Shown here piece after piece: positions 19,563-30,070 of a stretch of DNA of 64,000 bases. The stretch comes from an uncultured Paracoccaceae bacterium (GTDB lineage: Bacteria; Pseudomonadota; Alphaproteobacteria; Rhodobacterales; Rhodobacteraceae). A program made the position numbers and the translations under genes. The stretch is from positions 186,001 to 250,000 of the forward strand of contig CANNCO010000001.1 of NCBI GenBank assembly GCA_947503175.1, read 5' to 3'. Every line of letters begins with the position of its first letter. The first letter of the stretch is position 1. The notes beneath the pieces are model-generated. The model worked only from the letters and a program-made list of their open reading frames with translations. It had not been told where the DNA came from and ran no database searches.

Positions 19563-20906
19563 ATGACACGGACCCTTTTCGGCACCGATGGCGTGCGCGG
19601 CACGGCGAACACCCATCCGATGACGGCGGAACTGGCGCTGCGGTTGGGGGCGGCGGCGGGTCGGTATTTCCGGCGTGACGGGGCTGCGGGCCACCGGGTG
19701 GTGATCGGCAAGGACACGCGGCTGTCATGCTATATGTTCGAAAACGCGCTGACGGCGGGGTTCACCTCGACCGGAATGAACGTGCTTTTGCTGGGTCCGG
19801 TGCCGACGCCGGCGGTCGGGCTGCTGACCCATTCCATGCGCGCCGATGTGGGCGTGATGATCTCGGCCAGCCACAACCCGCACCACGATAACGGCATCAA
19901 GTTCTTCGGGCCGGACGGGTTCAAGCTGTCGGACGAGGCCGAGGCCGAGATCGAAGCGATCCTCGAGAGCGACATTGCATTGGCCGAGCCTGCCAATATC
20001 GGGCGTGCGAAGCGGATCGATGACGGGGTTTATCGTTACATTGAACGGGCCAAGTCGACCTTTCCCGAGGAGCTTCGTCTGGATGGCCTGAAGGTCGTGG
20101 TCGATTGCGCGAACGGTGCGGCCTATATCTCTGCTCCTCAGGTCCTTTGGGAGCTGGGGGCGGAGGTGATCCCCGTGGGGGTGAACCCGAACGGGACCAA
20201 CATCAATCTGGGATGCGGATCGACCGACACCCGGACGGCGGCCGAGGCCGTGATCGCCCATGGGGCGGATATCGGCATCTGTCTGGATGGCGATGCCGAC
20301 CGGGTGATGATTCTCGACGAGACCGGAACGGTGGCCGATGGCGATCAGGTGATGGCGCTTCTGGCCGCGCGCTGGGCCAGCGAGGGGCGGTTGAACGGTG
20401 ACACGCTTGTCGCCACCGTGATGTCGAACCTCGGGCTGGAGCGGTTTTTGGGCGGGAAGGGGATTACCCTGCACCGGACCGGCGTCGGCGATCGGTATGT
20501 CGTCGAGGCGATGCGCAAGGGCGGGTTCAACATGGGCGGTGAGCAATCGGGCCATATCGTGCTGACCGACTACGCCACGACCGGCGACGGTCTGGTTGCG
20601 GGCCTGCAGTTTCTGGCCGAGATGGTGCAGACGGGACGGCCCGCCAGTGCCTTGGCGCGGAATTTCGCACCTGTGCCGCAGATGCTGAAGAACGTGCGTT
20701 ATGCGTCTGGTGCCGATCCTTTGGAAGTGGCGTCCGTCAAGGCCGCGATTGCGCAGGCCGAAGGGCAGCTTGAGGGGGCCGGACGTCTGTTGATCCGGAA
20801 ATCGGGGACAGAACCTTTGATCCGCGTAATGGCGGAATGCGAGGATGAAGGGCTGCTTCATCAGGTCGTGGACGGGATCGTGGCCGAGGTCGAAGCCGCG
20901 GGCTAG
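19563..20906 (+). CDS. glmM: Phosphoglucosamine mutase
   Basis: [46 protein letters not shown]. Confidence 0.97.
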   Translation: MTRTLFGTDGVRGTANTHPMTAELALRLGAAAGRYFRRDGAAGHRVVIGKDTRLSCYMFENALTAGFTSTGMNVLLLGPVPTPAVGLLTHSMRADVGVMISASHNPHHDNGIKFFGPDGFKLSDEAEAEIEAILESDIALAEPANIGRAKRIDDGVYRYIERAKSTFPEELRLDGLKVVVDCANGAAYISAPQVLWELGAEVIPVGVNPNGTNINLGCGSTDTRTAAEAVIAHGADIGICLDGDADRVMILDETGTVADGDQVMALLAARWASEGRLNGDTLVATVMSNLGLERFLGGKGITLHRTGVGDRYVVEAMRKGGFNMGGEQSGHIVLTDYATTGDGLVAGLQFLAEMVQTGRPASALARNFAPVPQMLKNVRYASGADPLEVASVKAAIAQAEGQLEGAGRLLIRKSGTEPLIRVMAECEDEGLLHQVVDGIVAEVEAAG

Positions 20907-21820
20907 CGGCGGATCAGGCCAGCAAGATTACGCCATTGCGAGAGCGCGATACCCGCGAGGATCAGCGCCAGCGCCTTGAACAGCGTGGGCGGGAGGTCTT
21001 CGCCCAGAAGCGTGATGCCGAAGATCACCGCCCAGACCGGGACCATGTAGCTGACCAGTGACATGAAGACCGAGCCCGCCGTCGTGATGATGCGGACGCG
21101 AATGAAGGCGGCGAGCGCGGTGGGAAGGATTGCGCAATAGATCAGCGCGGCGGTGGGGAGGTTGATCGCGATGGTTGGTGGCCCTTCGAGGAAGAACGCT
21201 ACGGGCAGAAGCACCAGTGCCGCGACGAGCATCGAGGATGAAGCCAGCGCGATGGGCGGCATGGGCGGGGCCCTGCGGGTGAGGATCGACCCCACGGCAT
21301 AGCACACGGTCGCGCCAACGCAGGCGAGACGGCCCATGCCGGTCAGGTCGCCCGACTGGTCGAAGGCACCGGGGCCGACCAGTATCGCGAGGCCGACAAA
21401 GCCAAGGGCGACGCCCGCGATGCGGCGGGGGCCGATGCCTTCTTCGGGCGAGAACACATAGACAAGTGGCAGGATCAGGAGCGGCACGACGCCCATTGCG
21501 ACGCCTGCGAAGGCCGAGGGGACGTGCTGCTGGCCCCATGCGAGAAGCGTGAAGGGAAGTGCGACGGTGCCGGCGCCGATCAGCGCCGCAAAGACCCAGG
21601 CGCGCATTGATGTAAGCTCGCCCAGACCCTGGCCCATCAACCGGCCGCCTGCGAGAAGCGCCACCGCGGCCATTCCGGTACGTCCCGCCGCGACCCAGAG
21701 CGGGCCGTAGCCATCGAGCGCCAGATTGACGCTTAGGAAGGCGGTGCCCCAGACGACGCCAAGCCCAAGAAGAAGAGCCCAGTTCAGCGCGCCGGGTGCG
21801 TCGGGGGTGGGTGCAGTCAT
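20903..21820 (-). CDS. EamA/DMT-family transporter
   Basis: [18 protein letters not shown]...[22 protein letters not shown]. Confidence 0.82.
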   Translation of the reverse strand: MTAPTPDAPGALNWALLLGLGVVWGTAFLSVNLALDGYGPLWVAAGRTGMAAVALLAGGRLMGQGLGELTSMRAWVFAALIGAGTVALPFTLLAWGQQHVPSAFAGVAMGVVPLLILPLVYVFSPEEGIGPRRIAGVALGFVGLAILVGPGAFDQSGDLTGMGRLACVGATVCYAVGSILTRRAPPMPPIALASSSMLVAALVLLPVAFFLEGPPTIAINLPTAALIYCAILPTALAAFIRVRIITTAGSVFMSLVSYMVPVWAVIFGITLLGEDLPPTLFKALALILAGIALSQWRNLAGLIRR

Positions 21821-21864
21821 CGGGCTGTCAGACCCCGGCAGTGTGCCGGGGTCAAGCTTTAGTT

Positions 21865-22431
21865 TCAGCCCCGCATCTTGTGATGCAGAAGGATCGGGAC
21901 GATCAGGTCTTCCTCATCCGTCAGGTGACGTTCGAGGAAAGCCTCGATCCGTGTGGCCGTTTCGTGAAGCGCACCCGCTTCGCTTCGGGCCTGCGCCTCG
22001 TCCAGTTGGGTGAGCTTGATGACGCGGTTGGCGCGGCTCGTCAGTTGGTCGATGGTTTCGTCCAAGACCTCGTGATCGGCCTCGAGCGTGTCCAGCCCGT
22101 GGTCGAAGCGCAGGTCGGCCTTGCGGATCTCCGGGAAGAAAGATCGATCCTCCCACGTGTGGTGGCCGTGGAGGTTGCGCACGAGGATATTGCCGTAGCG
22201 CGACAGGCGCAGGGCGTAGTCGTCACCGTCCGTCCGGCGGTCCAGATAAGCCTCGGTCTCGCCCGCCACAAGGCGACCGAGCTGGCGAAAGCCACGGTGT
22301 GCGCCCATCCAGTTATCGATGGAGCGGGCGAAGTTGGGGTGATCCGGCCAGGCGTCACGGGGATAGTCTGCGAGAAGCGTTGATGCCTCATCTGGCCAGC
22401 CGTCGCGGGTATGGATGCTGAGATGTGTCAT
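21865..22431 (-). CDS. Hemerythrin-domain (HHE) protein
   Basis: HHTWEDRSFFPEI, ADHEVLDE, ERHLTDEEDLIVPILLHHKM; ATG at 22431. Confidence 0.8.
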   Translation of the reverse strand: MTHLSIHTRDGWPDEASTLLADYPRDAWPDHPNFARSIDNWMGAHRGFRQLGRLVAGETEAYLDRRTDGDDYALRLSRYGNILVRNLHGHHTWEDRSFFPEIRKADLRFDHGLDTLEADHEVLDETIDQLTSRANRVIKLTQLDEAQARSEAGALHETATRIEAFLERHLTDEEDLIVPILLHHKMRG

Positions 22432-22499
22432 CGCCCCGAGATGGGCGGGTGTTATAGTATTACAATTGTGCACGGCCGCACCGGGGTGGTGCGGATGTG

Positions 22500-23405
22500 T
22501 CAGGCCGCTGCCCAGAGGCGTTTGAGCGACCCCCATTGGCTGAGCGCGACGCCGATCAGGATCAGGACGCCCGCGATCAGGAAACTGCCGGGCAGGGGTT
22601 CCGACAGGACGATGGCGCCCAGAAGGATCGCCCAGACCGGCACCATGTAGTTGACCAGCGACAGGAAGGTGGGGCCTGCCGAGACGATCGTGCGCACAAG
22701 GATCAGGGCTGCGATCGCGGTGGGGCCGACGGCCAGATAGAGGGTGGCCGTGAGCGCGCCCGCGTCGGGCATGGCGGGCACTCCCTCCAGAAGCAGCGCG
22801 CCGGGAATGGTCAGGATCGCGGCGACGGTGAGCGCGGCGGCGGAGTAACCGATCTGATCCATGGGCGGGGCAAGCCGCGTGGTGATGCCGCCCAGCGCGT
22901 AGCACAGCGACGCGGCGACGCACGCAAGGCGGGGCAGGGCGGCATCGGGACCGGACAGCACCTCGGCTGGGCCGATCAGAATCACGACACCGAGGAACCC
23001 GAGTACCAAGCCGGTGAGCTTGAGCCAGCCGAAACGCTCGCCGGGAACCAGCATCAGCGCCAGCGGCAGGACAAAAAGCGGGACGGCGGCCATCGAGACG
23101 CCCGCAAAGGAAGAGGCCACCGTCTGTTGCGCCCAGTTCAGAAGGAAGAAGGGCAGGGCGTGGGAGAAGACCGAAAACCCCAGAACGGCGGCCCAGCAGC
23201 GGGTGCCGGTGGGAAGGGTTCGCCCGGCGATGCGGACAGCCAGCAGCAGGACCAGCCCGCCCAGCGTCACGCGCGCCGCCGCCAGGGTCAGCGGCTGGAG
23301 CCCCTCAAGCGCCAGTTTCGCCGCAAGAAACGACGACCCCCAGATCGCACCGAGGGCCAGAAGCGACAGCCAGTCGGCCAGACGTGGATTTGGGATGCCG
23401 GTCAT
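22500..23405 (-). CDS. EamA/DMT-family transporter
   Basis: LGAIWGSSFLAAKLAL...VNYMVPVWAILLGAIVLSEPLP; paralogue of 20903..21820. Confidence 0.82.
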   Translation of the reverse strand: MTGIPNPRLADWLSLLALGAIWGSSFLAAKLALEGLQPLTLAAARVTLGGLVLLLAVRIAGRTLPTGTRCWAAVLGFSVFSHALPFFLLNWAQQTVASSFAGVSMAAVPLFVLPLALMLVPGERFGWLKLTGLVLGFLGVVILIGPAEVLSGPDAALPRLACVAASLCYALGGITTRLAPPMDQIGYSAAALTVAAILTIPGALLLEGVPAMPDAGALTATLYLAVGPTAIAALILVRTIVSAGPTFLSLVNYMVPVWAILLGAIVLSEPLPGSFLIAGVLILIGVALSQWGSLKRLWAAA

Positions 23406-23451
23406 GATGGGGATGGCCGGGGCGGGTTGGTGCCGCCCCGGGCCCTGTTCC

Positions 23452-25059
<1,608 letters not shown>

Positions 25060-25063
<4 letters not shown>

Positions 25064-25518
25064 TCGATCTTGATGACATGGACCGGCGGATACTGCGTAC
25101 GTTGACGGAGGACGGGACCTTGTCCGCCGGGGCCGTGGGGCGCAGGTTGGGCCTGTCGCAGCCTGCCGCATGGCGGCGTATCCGGCGGCTGACCGAGGCG
25201 GGCGTGATCACCGGGCGGCGGGTCGATCTGGATCTGGAAAAGGCGGGGTTTGGCGTCACCGTCTTTCTGGGGGTGAAGCTTGCCACGAAAGGGCGGGTCA
25301 GCCTTGAGGATTTCGAGCGCGCAGTGACGGCGATCCCGGAGGTGCAGGCGGTGCATCATGTGCTGGGGCTGTACGACTACCGGCTGCGGGTGGTGGCGCG
25401 GGATATCTCGGATTTCGAGCGGGTCTTGCGGCGGCGGATCATGACCCTGCCCGGGGTTGGCGGGGTCGAGGCAAATGTCCTTTTGTCGGAAGAACGCAGG
25501 CCGGGGCCGATCGGATAA
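25060..25518 (+). CDS. Lrp/AsnC family transcriptional regulator (second, overlapping)
   Basis: LDDMDRRILRTLTEDGTLSAGAVGRRLGLSQPAAWRRIRRLTEAGVITG; 4-nt overlap with preceding gene. Confidence 0.93.
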
Positions 25519-25533
25519 GGAGCTGAATTACAA

Positions 25534-25899
25534 ATGAAATACCATCACCTCTATTCGGATACCGACGGCGAGAGCCATTGGAAAGACGTTGACGTGGCAC
25601 TTGCCGAACGCTCTTTCGCGCCGCCGGCCAAGGCTATCGAGATTTCCGATCCCGATGCGGCGAGCGCGATGCTGTTCCTGAAATTGCGGTCGGGATGGGA
25701 CGAGCCGATCCATCCGACGCCGATCCGCCAGACCCTGATCTGCCTGCGCGGCATGGCGCGCGTAACGGCAAGTGACGGGGATTACCGCGATATCTGCCCC
25801 GGTGATGTCTGGCGGATGGAGGATATCGGCGGCAAGGGACACCATACGCGGGTGATCAGCGATGACGATTTCGAGACGGTCATCGTGCAGCATGAATAG
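25534..25899 (+). CDS. Cupin-like domain protein
   Basis: Small beta-rich protein, RQTLICLRGMARVTASDGDYRDICPGDVWRMEDIGGKGHHTRV. Confidence 0.65.
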   Translation: MKYHHLYSDTDGESHWKDVDVALAERSFAPPAKAIEISDPDAASAMLFLKLRSGWDEPIHPTPIRQTLICLRGMARVTASDGDYRDICPGDVWRMEDIGGKGHHTRVISDDDFETVIVQHE

Positions 25900-25980
25900 G
25901 CCCGTATCAAAGATGCAAAGATAGGCTTTGCACCCGGCGCGTCGGCGCGCTAGCCCTTGGGCGACACGGAGGAACACATC

Positions 25981-27108
25981 ATGCCAGCCCTTTTGCCCGA
26001 TATCGATCCCGATGGCCTTCTGGAGTTCTCGGTTGTCTTCACGGACCGGTCGCTGAACCACATGAGCGCGGCCTTTCAGGAGGTGATGCGCGATATCTCG
26101 GGCATGCTGCGCGAGGTCTACAAGGCCGATGCGGTGGCGCTGATCCCCGGTGGCGGGTCCTACGCGATGGAGGCCGTGGCGCGGCAACTGGCGACGGATC
26201 AGAAGGCCATGGTGATCCGGAACGGATGGTTTTCCTATCGCTGGACGCAGATTTTCGAGGCCGGCGACATTCCGTCGGAAGAGATCGTGATGAAGGCGCG
26301 CCGGTCGGGAAATGAGGTGCAGGCCCCGTTTGCGCCCCCTCCGGTGGAGGAAGTTGTGGCGCGGATCCGGGCCGAGACACCGGGCGTCGTTTTTGCCCCG
26401 CATGTGGAGACGAGCGCCGGGATGATCCTGCCCGATGACTATCTGCGCAGCGTTGCCGATGCGGTGCATGAGGTGGGCGGTCTGTTCGTTCTGGACTGTA
26501 TCGCGTCGGGCTGTGTCTGGGTCGATATGGAGGCCACGGGTGTCGACGTGGTAATCTCCGCGCCGCAAAAGGGCTGGTCGGCCTCGCCTTCGGCGGGTTG
26601 CGTGATGATGTCACCGGCTGCCGCGGCGCGGGTGCGCGAGACGAAATCGACGAGTTTCGCGGTGGATCTGGGCAAGTGGCTTCAGATCATGGAGGCCTAT
26701 GAAGGCGGCGGGCATGCCTATCATGCGACAATGCCCACGGATGCGTTGCGCGGGTTTCGCGATGCGATGGTCGAGGCCAAGGAGTGGGGGTTCGAGCGGC
26801 TGAAGGCCGCGCAGTGGGAGCAGGGCGACCGGGTGCGTGCGCTTCTGGCGGGCAAGGGATTCCGGTCGGTTGCCGCCGAGGGCTTTGGTGCGCCGGGGGT
26901 CGTTGTGAGCTATACCGATGACGCCGAGGTTCAGGCCGGCAAGGCGTTTGCGCGAGAAGGCATGCAGATCGCCGCCGGGGTGCCGCTGATGGTGGACGAG
27001 GGGCCGGATTACAAAAGCTTTCGCATCGGCCTGTTCGGGATCGACAAGCTGAAGGACGTTGATGCGAGCGTCGGGCGGTTGGAATCGGTGCTCGAGAAGG
27101 TCGCCTGA
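25981..27108 (+). CDS. Class V aminotransferase (alanine-glyoxylate/serine-type)
   Basis: PGGGSYAMEAVARQL, FVLDCIASGCVWVDMEATGVDVVISAPQKGWSASPSAGCVMMS (PLP Lys context). Confidence 0.87.
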   Translation: MPALLPDIDPDGLLEFSVVFTDRSLNHMSAAFQEVMRDISGMLREVYKADAVALIPGGGSYAMEAVARQLATDQKAMVIRNGWFSYRWTQIFEAGDIPSEEIVMKARRSGNEVQAPFAPPPVEEVVARIRAETPGVVFAPHVETSAGMILPDDYLRSVADAVHEVGGLFVLDCIASGCVWVDMEATGVDVVISAPQKGWSASPSAGCVMMSPAAAARVRETKSTSFAVDLGKWLQIMEAYEGGGHAYHATMPTDALRGFRDAMVEAKEWGFERLKAAQWEQGDRVRALLAGKGFRSVAAEGFGAPGVVVSYTDDAEVQAGKAFAREGMQIAAGVPLMVDEGPDYKSFRIGLFGIDKLKDVDASVGRLESVLEKVA

Positions 27109-27114
27109 GGCGGT

Positions 27115-28314
27115 TTAGCGCGTGCCCAGCCCGGCCTGCATGACTGTGCGGCGCAGGGGGGCGATGTCGTGGACGGCCTTTAGGCCCGCAAGGCGCAGGG
27201 CCTGAACCTGAACATCGCCGGATTTGCAGACCCGGTTGAAAAGGTCGATGGCGCGGGCGCGGGCGTGGATGTCGCGGGCCCGGGCGCGTTCGTAGGCGTC
27301 AAGCATTTTTGCGGTACCCAGATCGCCGGGTGCCTTTTCGGCAAGCTCCAGCAGGGCCGCGATATCGTTGAGCGATGTGTTCAGGCCCTGTGCGCCGATG
27401 GGCGGTAGGACGTGGGCGGCTTCGGCCACGAGCGCCACGCGGCGGGCGGTGAGGGTGCGCGCCGATTGGGTGACGACGGGCCAGATGCGGCGGGGGCTGG
27501 CCAGCGTCAGGTGACCGAGAACGCCCATGGAGCGTTCGGTCATTTCGGCTTCCAGTGCTGGTATGTCGGTGGTCAGCAGGTCCTGCGCCTTGGCGCCGTC
27601 ATTCATCCAGACGACCGCCGAGGCCGGGCCGCCCTGATGATCCTGCATCGGGACAAGGGTGAAGGCGCCGCCGCGGTTGTAGATCTCGGTTGAGATATTC
27701 TGATGCGGGTGCGGATGGGTGACGGAAAAGGCCAGCGCCTTTTGCCCGTAGCGCCGGATATCGGTCTGGATTTCGGCGGCGTCGCGGACCGGGGAGGCGC
27801 GGCCATCGGCGCCGATGACGAGACGCGCCTGAAGGGCGCTGCCATCGGTGAGGGTGACGATGGCGTGCGCCTCGCGCTGGACGAGCCGGGCGAAGCCCAC
27901 GCCAAGGCGCAGGTCGACGCCGTCCATATTCGAGAGGGTCTCGGCAAGTGTCTTGCGGGTCAGCCAGTTGGGCAGGTTCCAGCCGAAGGGGCGGTCGCCC
28001 AGATCGCTGGACTCAAAGGATCGGGCGGCGCGCAGGGTGGGCGGCCAGCCCGTCGTGTCCATGACGCGGAGCGTTTGCAGGGGCGTTGCATGGGCGCTGA
28101 GCGCGTCCCAGAGCCCCGCCGTTTCGATCAGATCGCGGGCGGGTTGCAGATAGGCGGTGGAGCGCAGGTCGGACCCGTCATCCTCGGCTGAGGCCACGGG
28201 CGGGGCAGGGTCGGCGAGGATGACCGAGAACCCCGCTCGCCCGAAGGCGGCTGCGGCCACGAGGCCCGCGATGCCGCCGCCGGAGATGAAGATATCGGTC
28301 TGGGTTCTGGCCAT
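27115..28314 (-). CDS. UbiH/UbiF-family FAD-dependent monooxygenase
   Basis: DIFISGGGIAGLVAAAAFGRAGFSVILADP, LVIGADGRASPVRDAA, AHVLPPIGAQGLNTSLNDIAALLE. Confidence 0.9.
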   Translation of the reverse strand: MARTQTDIFISGGGIAGLVAAAAFGRAGFSVILADPAPPVASAEDDGSDLRSTAYLQPARDLIETAGLWDALSAHATPLQTLRVMDTTGWPPTLRAARSFESSDLGDRPFGWNLPNWLTRKTLAETLSNMDGVDLRLGVGFARLVQREAHAIVTLTDGSALQARLVIGADGRASPVRDAAEIQTDIRRYGQKALAFSVTHPHPHQNISTEIYNRGGAFTLVPMQDHQGGPASAVVWMNDGAKAQDLLTTDIPALEAEMTERSMGVLGHLTLASPRRIWPVVTQSARTLTARRVALVAEAAHVLPPIGAQGLNTSLNDIAALLELAEKAPGDLGTAKMLDAYERARARDIHARARAIDLFNRVCKSGDVQVQALRLAGLKAVHDIAPLRRTVMQAGLGTR

Positions 28315-28366
28315 GATGCCCCTGACTAACCGGGCGCGGGCGACGCGCCAAGTGCCGGTTGGGGAT

Positions 28367-28606
28367 TTAGCCCCAGCTGACGAGAATCAGGTAAAGAAAG
28401 ATCGTCGGCACCATCAGAAGCGCAGGGATGATCAGGCCGGGATAGCCGAACAGCAGGAATGCCGAAATCCAGAGCGAGATGACCGTCGCAAAGCCCCAGA
28501 TCAGGTTGTCGTCGCCGTGTTTGTCCATATCCCGGGCGGTCCAGCCGATGATCGGGATCAGGTAGAAAAGACGCAGCCAGAGCGGCCGCCGTGCGGTCGT
28601 TGTCAT
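28367..28606 (-). CDS. Small membrane protein, unknown function
   Basis: Two hydrophobic segments; fits between two minus-strand genes. Confidence 0.55.
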   Translation of the reverse strand: MTTTARRPLWLRLFYLIPIIGWTARDMDKHGDDNLIWGFATVISLWISAFLLFGYPGLIIPALLMVPTIFLYLILVSWG

Positions 28607-28672
28607 GGTTTCGGTTTCCTGTTCGCGTTTGTCTGACTTGTATTTAGGGTAATGCTGCGCTGCGGCACTGCG

Positions 28673-29320
28673 TCATTTCGTCAATTGCGAGAGAAAATCC
28701 GTCAAATTGTCTGTGTGGTGCTGGATGTGGGGCGCGGGGTGCGGTTCGGGGGCGACATGGACCGTGCGCATGCCCATTTCATGGGGGGCTGCGAGGTTGC
28801 GCGGGTCGTCTTCGAACATGGCGGCCTGTTCTGGTGTGATCCCATCGCGGGCAAAGATCGCCTCGAACGCCGCGCGCTGGGGTTTGGGCCGGAAGGCGGC
28901 ATGTTCGACGCCGTAGACCGCATCGAAAAGGCCGCTGAGACCGCGTGCCGCGAGGACCCGTTCTGCATAAGGGGCCGAGCCGTTGGTATAGACGATGCGG
29001 CGGCCGGGCAGGGCACGGATATGATCGGCAAGGTCCTGGTCTACCGTCAGGTGATCCATCGAAATCTCGTGGACGTGGATCAGGTAGGGGGTGGGATCGG
29101 CACCGTGTTCGGCCATCAGCCCTGCCAGCGTCGTGCCGTAGCGCTGCCAGTAGTCGACGCGGAGCCGGTTGGCTTCGTCCCGGTCGACGCCGACCGTATC
29201 CATCACCCAATCGATCATCCGCACCTCGATCTGGTCGAACAGACGCATCTCGGGCGGGTAAAGCGTGTTATCGAGGTCGAAGACCCAGTTTGTGACATGA
29301 GAAAAATGCTGTGCAACCAT
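28673..29320 (-). CDS. Pyrimidine 5'-nucleotidase, HAD superfamily
   Basis: NWVFDLDNTLYPPEMRLFDQIEVRM, RRIVYTNGSAPYAERVL, AAMFEDDPRNLAAPHEMGM. Confidence 0.88.
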   Translation of the reverse strand: MVAQHFSHVTNWVFDLDNTLYPPEMRLFDQIEVRMIDWVMDTVGVDRDEANRLRVDYWQRYGTTLAGLMAEHGADPTPYLIHVHEISMDHLTVDQDLADHIRALPGRRIVYTNGSAPYAERVLAARGLSGLFDAVYGVEHAAFRPKPQRAAFEAIFARDGITPEQAAMFEDDPRNLAAPHEMGMRTVHVAPEPHPAPHIQHHTDNLTDFLSQLTK

Positions 29321-29425
29321 GGGACGGGTCTAGGGCGTGCGGGGGGCCGGTGCAACGGTGGATCAGCAGCTTGATCCCTGAGGCAAGGGCTGGCTATGGT
29401 TGGGGCAGGGACGAAGGAAGTCAGA

Positions 29426-30070
29426 ATGCCAGATACGAAGCCGCCGCAGAGCGACGCCTATCAGATGATCCTCGGTGCGATCGATACCGGCGTGTACCGG
29501 CCCGGCGACCGGCTGGTCGAAAGCGAACTGGCCGAGAGGTTCGGGGTGTCGCGGACGCCCATTCGCGAGGCGTTGCAGCGGCTGGAAACCCAGTCGCTCT
29601 TGGCGCGGGACGGGCGCAGCCTGATCGTGGCGTCGCTCGATCACAACGAGATGGCCGAGCTTTACGTGGTGCGCAGCGAGTTGGAGGGGCTGGCGGCGCG
29701 GCTGGCGGCCCGGCACGCCACCGAGGAAGAGGTGCGGGTGATGCGGCGCATGGTCGAGGAAGATCAGGCGCGGCTGAACGATCCGGCGGCCCTGGCGCGG
29801 TCGAACCGGCAGTTTCACCGGCAGGTGCATCTGGCGTCCCATAACCGGTTTCTGGTTCAGCAACTTGATCTGGTCTATCGCTCGATGGCGCTGATGGCGA
29901 CGACATCGCTGGCGATCGAGGGGCGCGGCGAGGTTGCGCAGGCAGAACATCGCGGGATCGTCGACGCGATTGCGGCGGGCGACGGGGATGCGGCCTATGC
30001 GGCGTTCAAGGCGCATATCTCGCAGGCCTTCGAGAGCCGGTTGCGGCAGAACGCCGAGAGCGCGGTTTAG
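29426..30070 (+). CDS. GntR/FadR (FCD) family transcriptional regulator
   Basis: RLVESELAERFGVSRTPIREALQRLETQSLL HTH; FCD C-terminal domain. Confidence 0.92.
   Translation: MPDTKPPQSDAYQMILGAIDTGVYRPGDRLVESELAERFGVSRTPIREALQRLETQSLLARDGRSLIVASLDHNEMAELYVVRSELEGLAARLAARHATEEEVRVMRRMVEEDQARLNDPAALARSNRQFHRQVHLASHNRFLVQQLDLVYRSMALMATTSLAIEGRGEVAQAEHRGIVDAIAAGDGDAAYAAFKAHISQAFESRLRQNAESAV

Noticed and set aside
21865-22923. 352-aa form of the hemerythrin ORF
   Set aside because: The first ~160 residues are a shadow frame of the EamA gene; true start likely ATG at 22431.
23415-23445. GC-rich hairpin after ilvC as terminator
   Set aside because: Stem present (ggggcgg/ccgcccc) but no U-tract on the minus strand; not enough for a terminator call.
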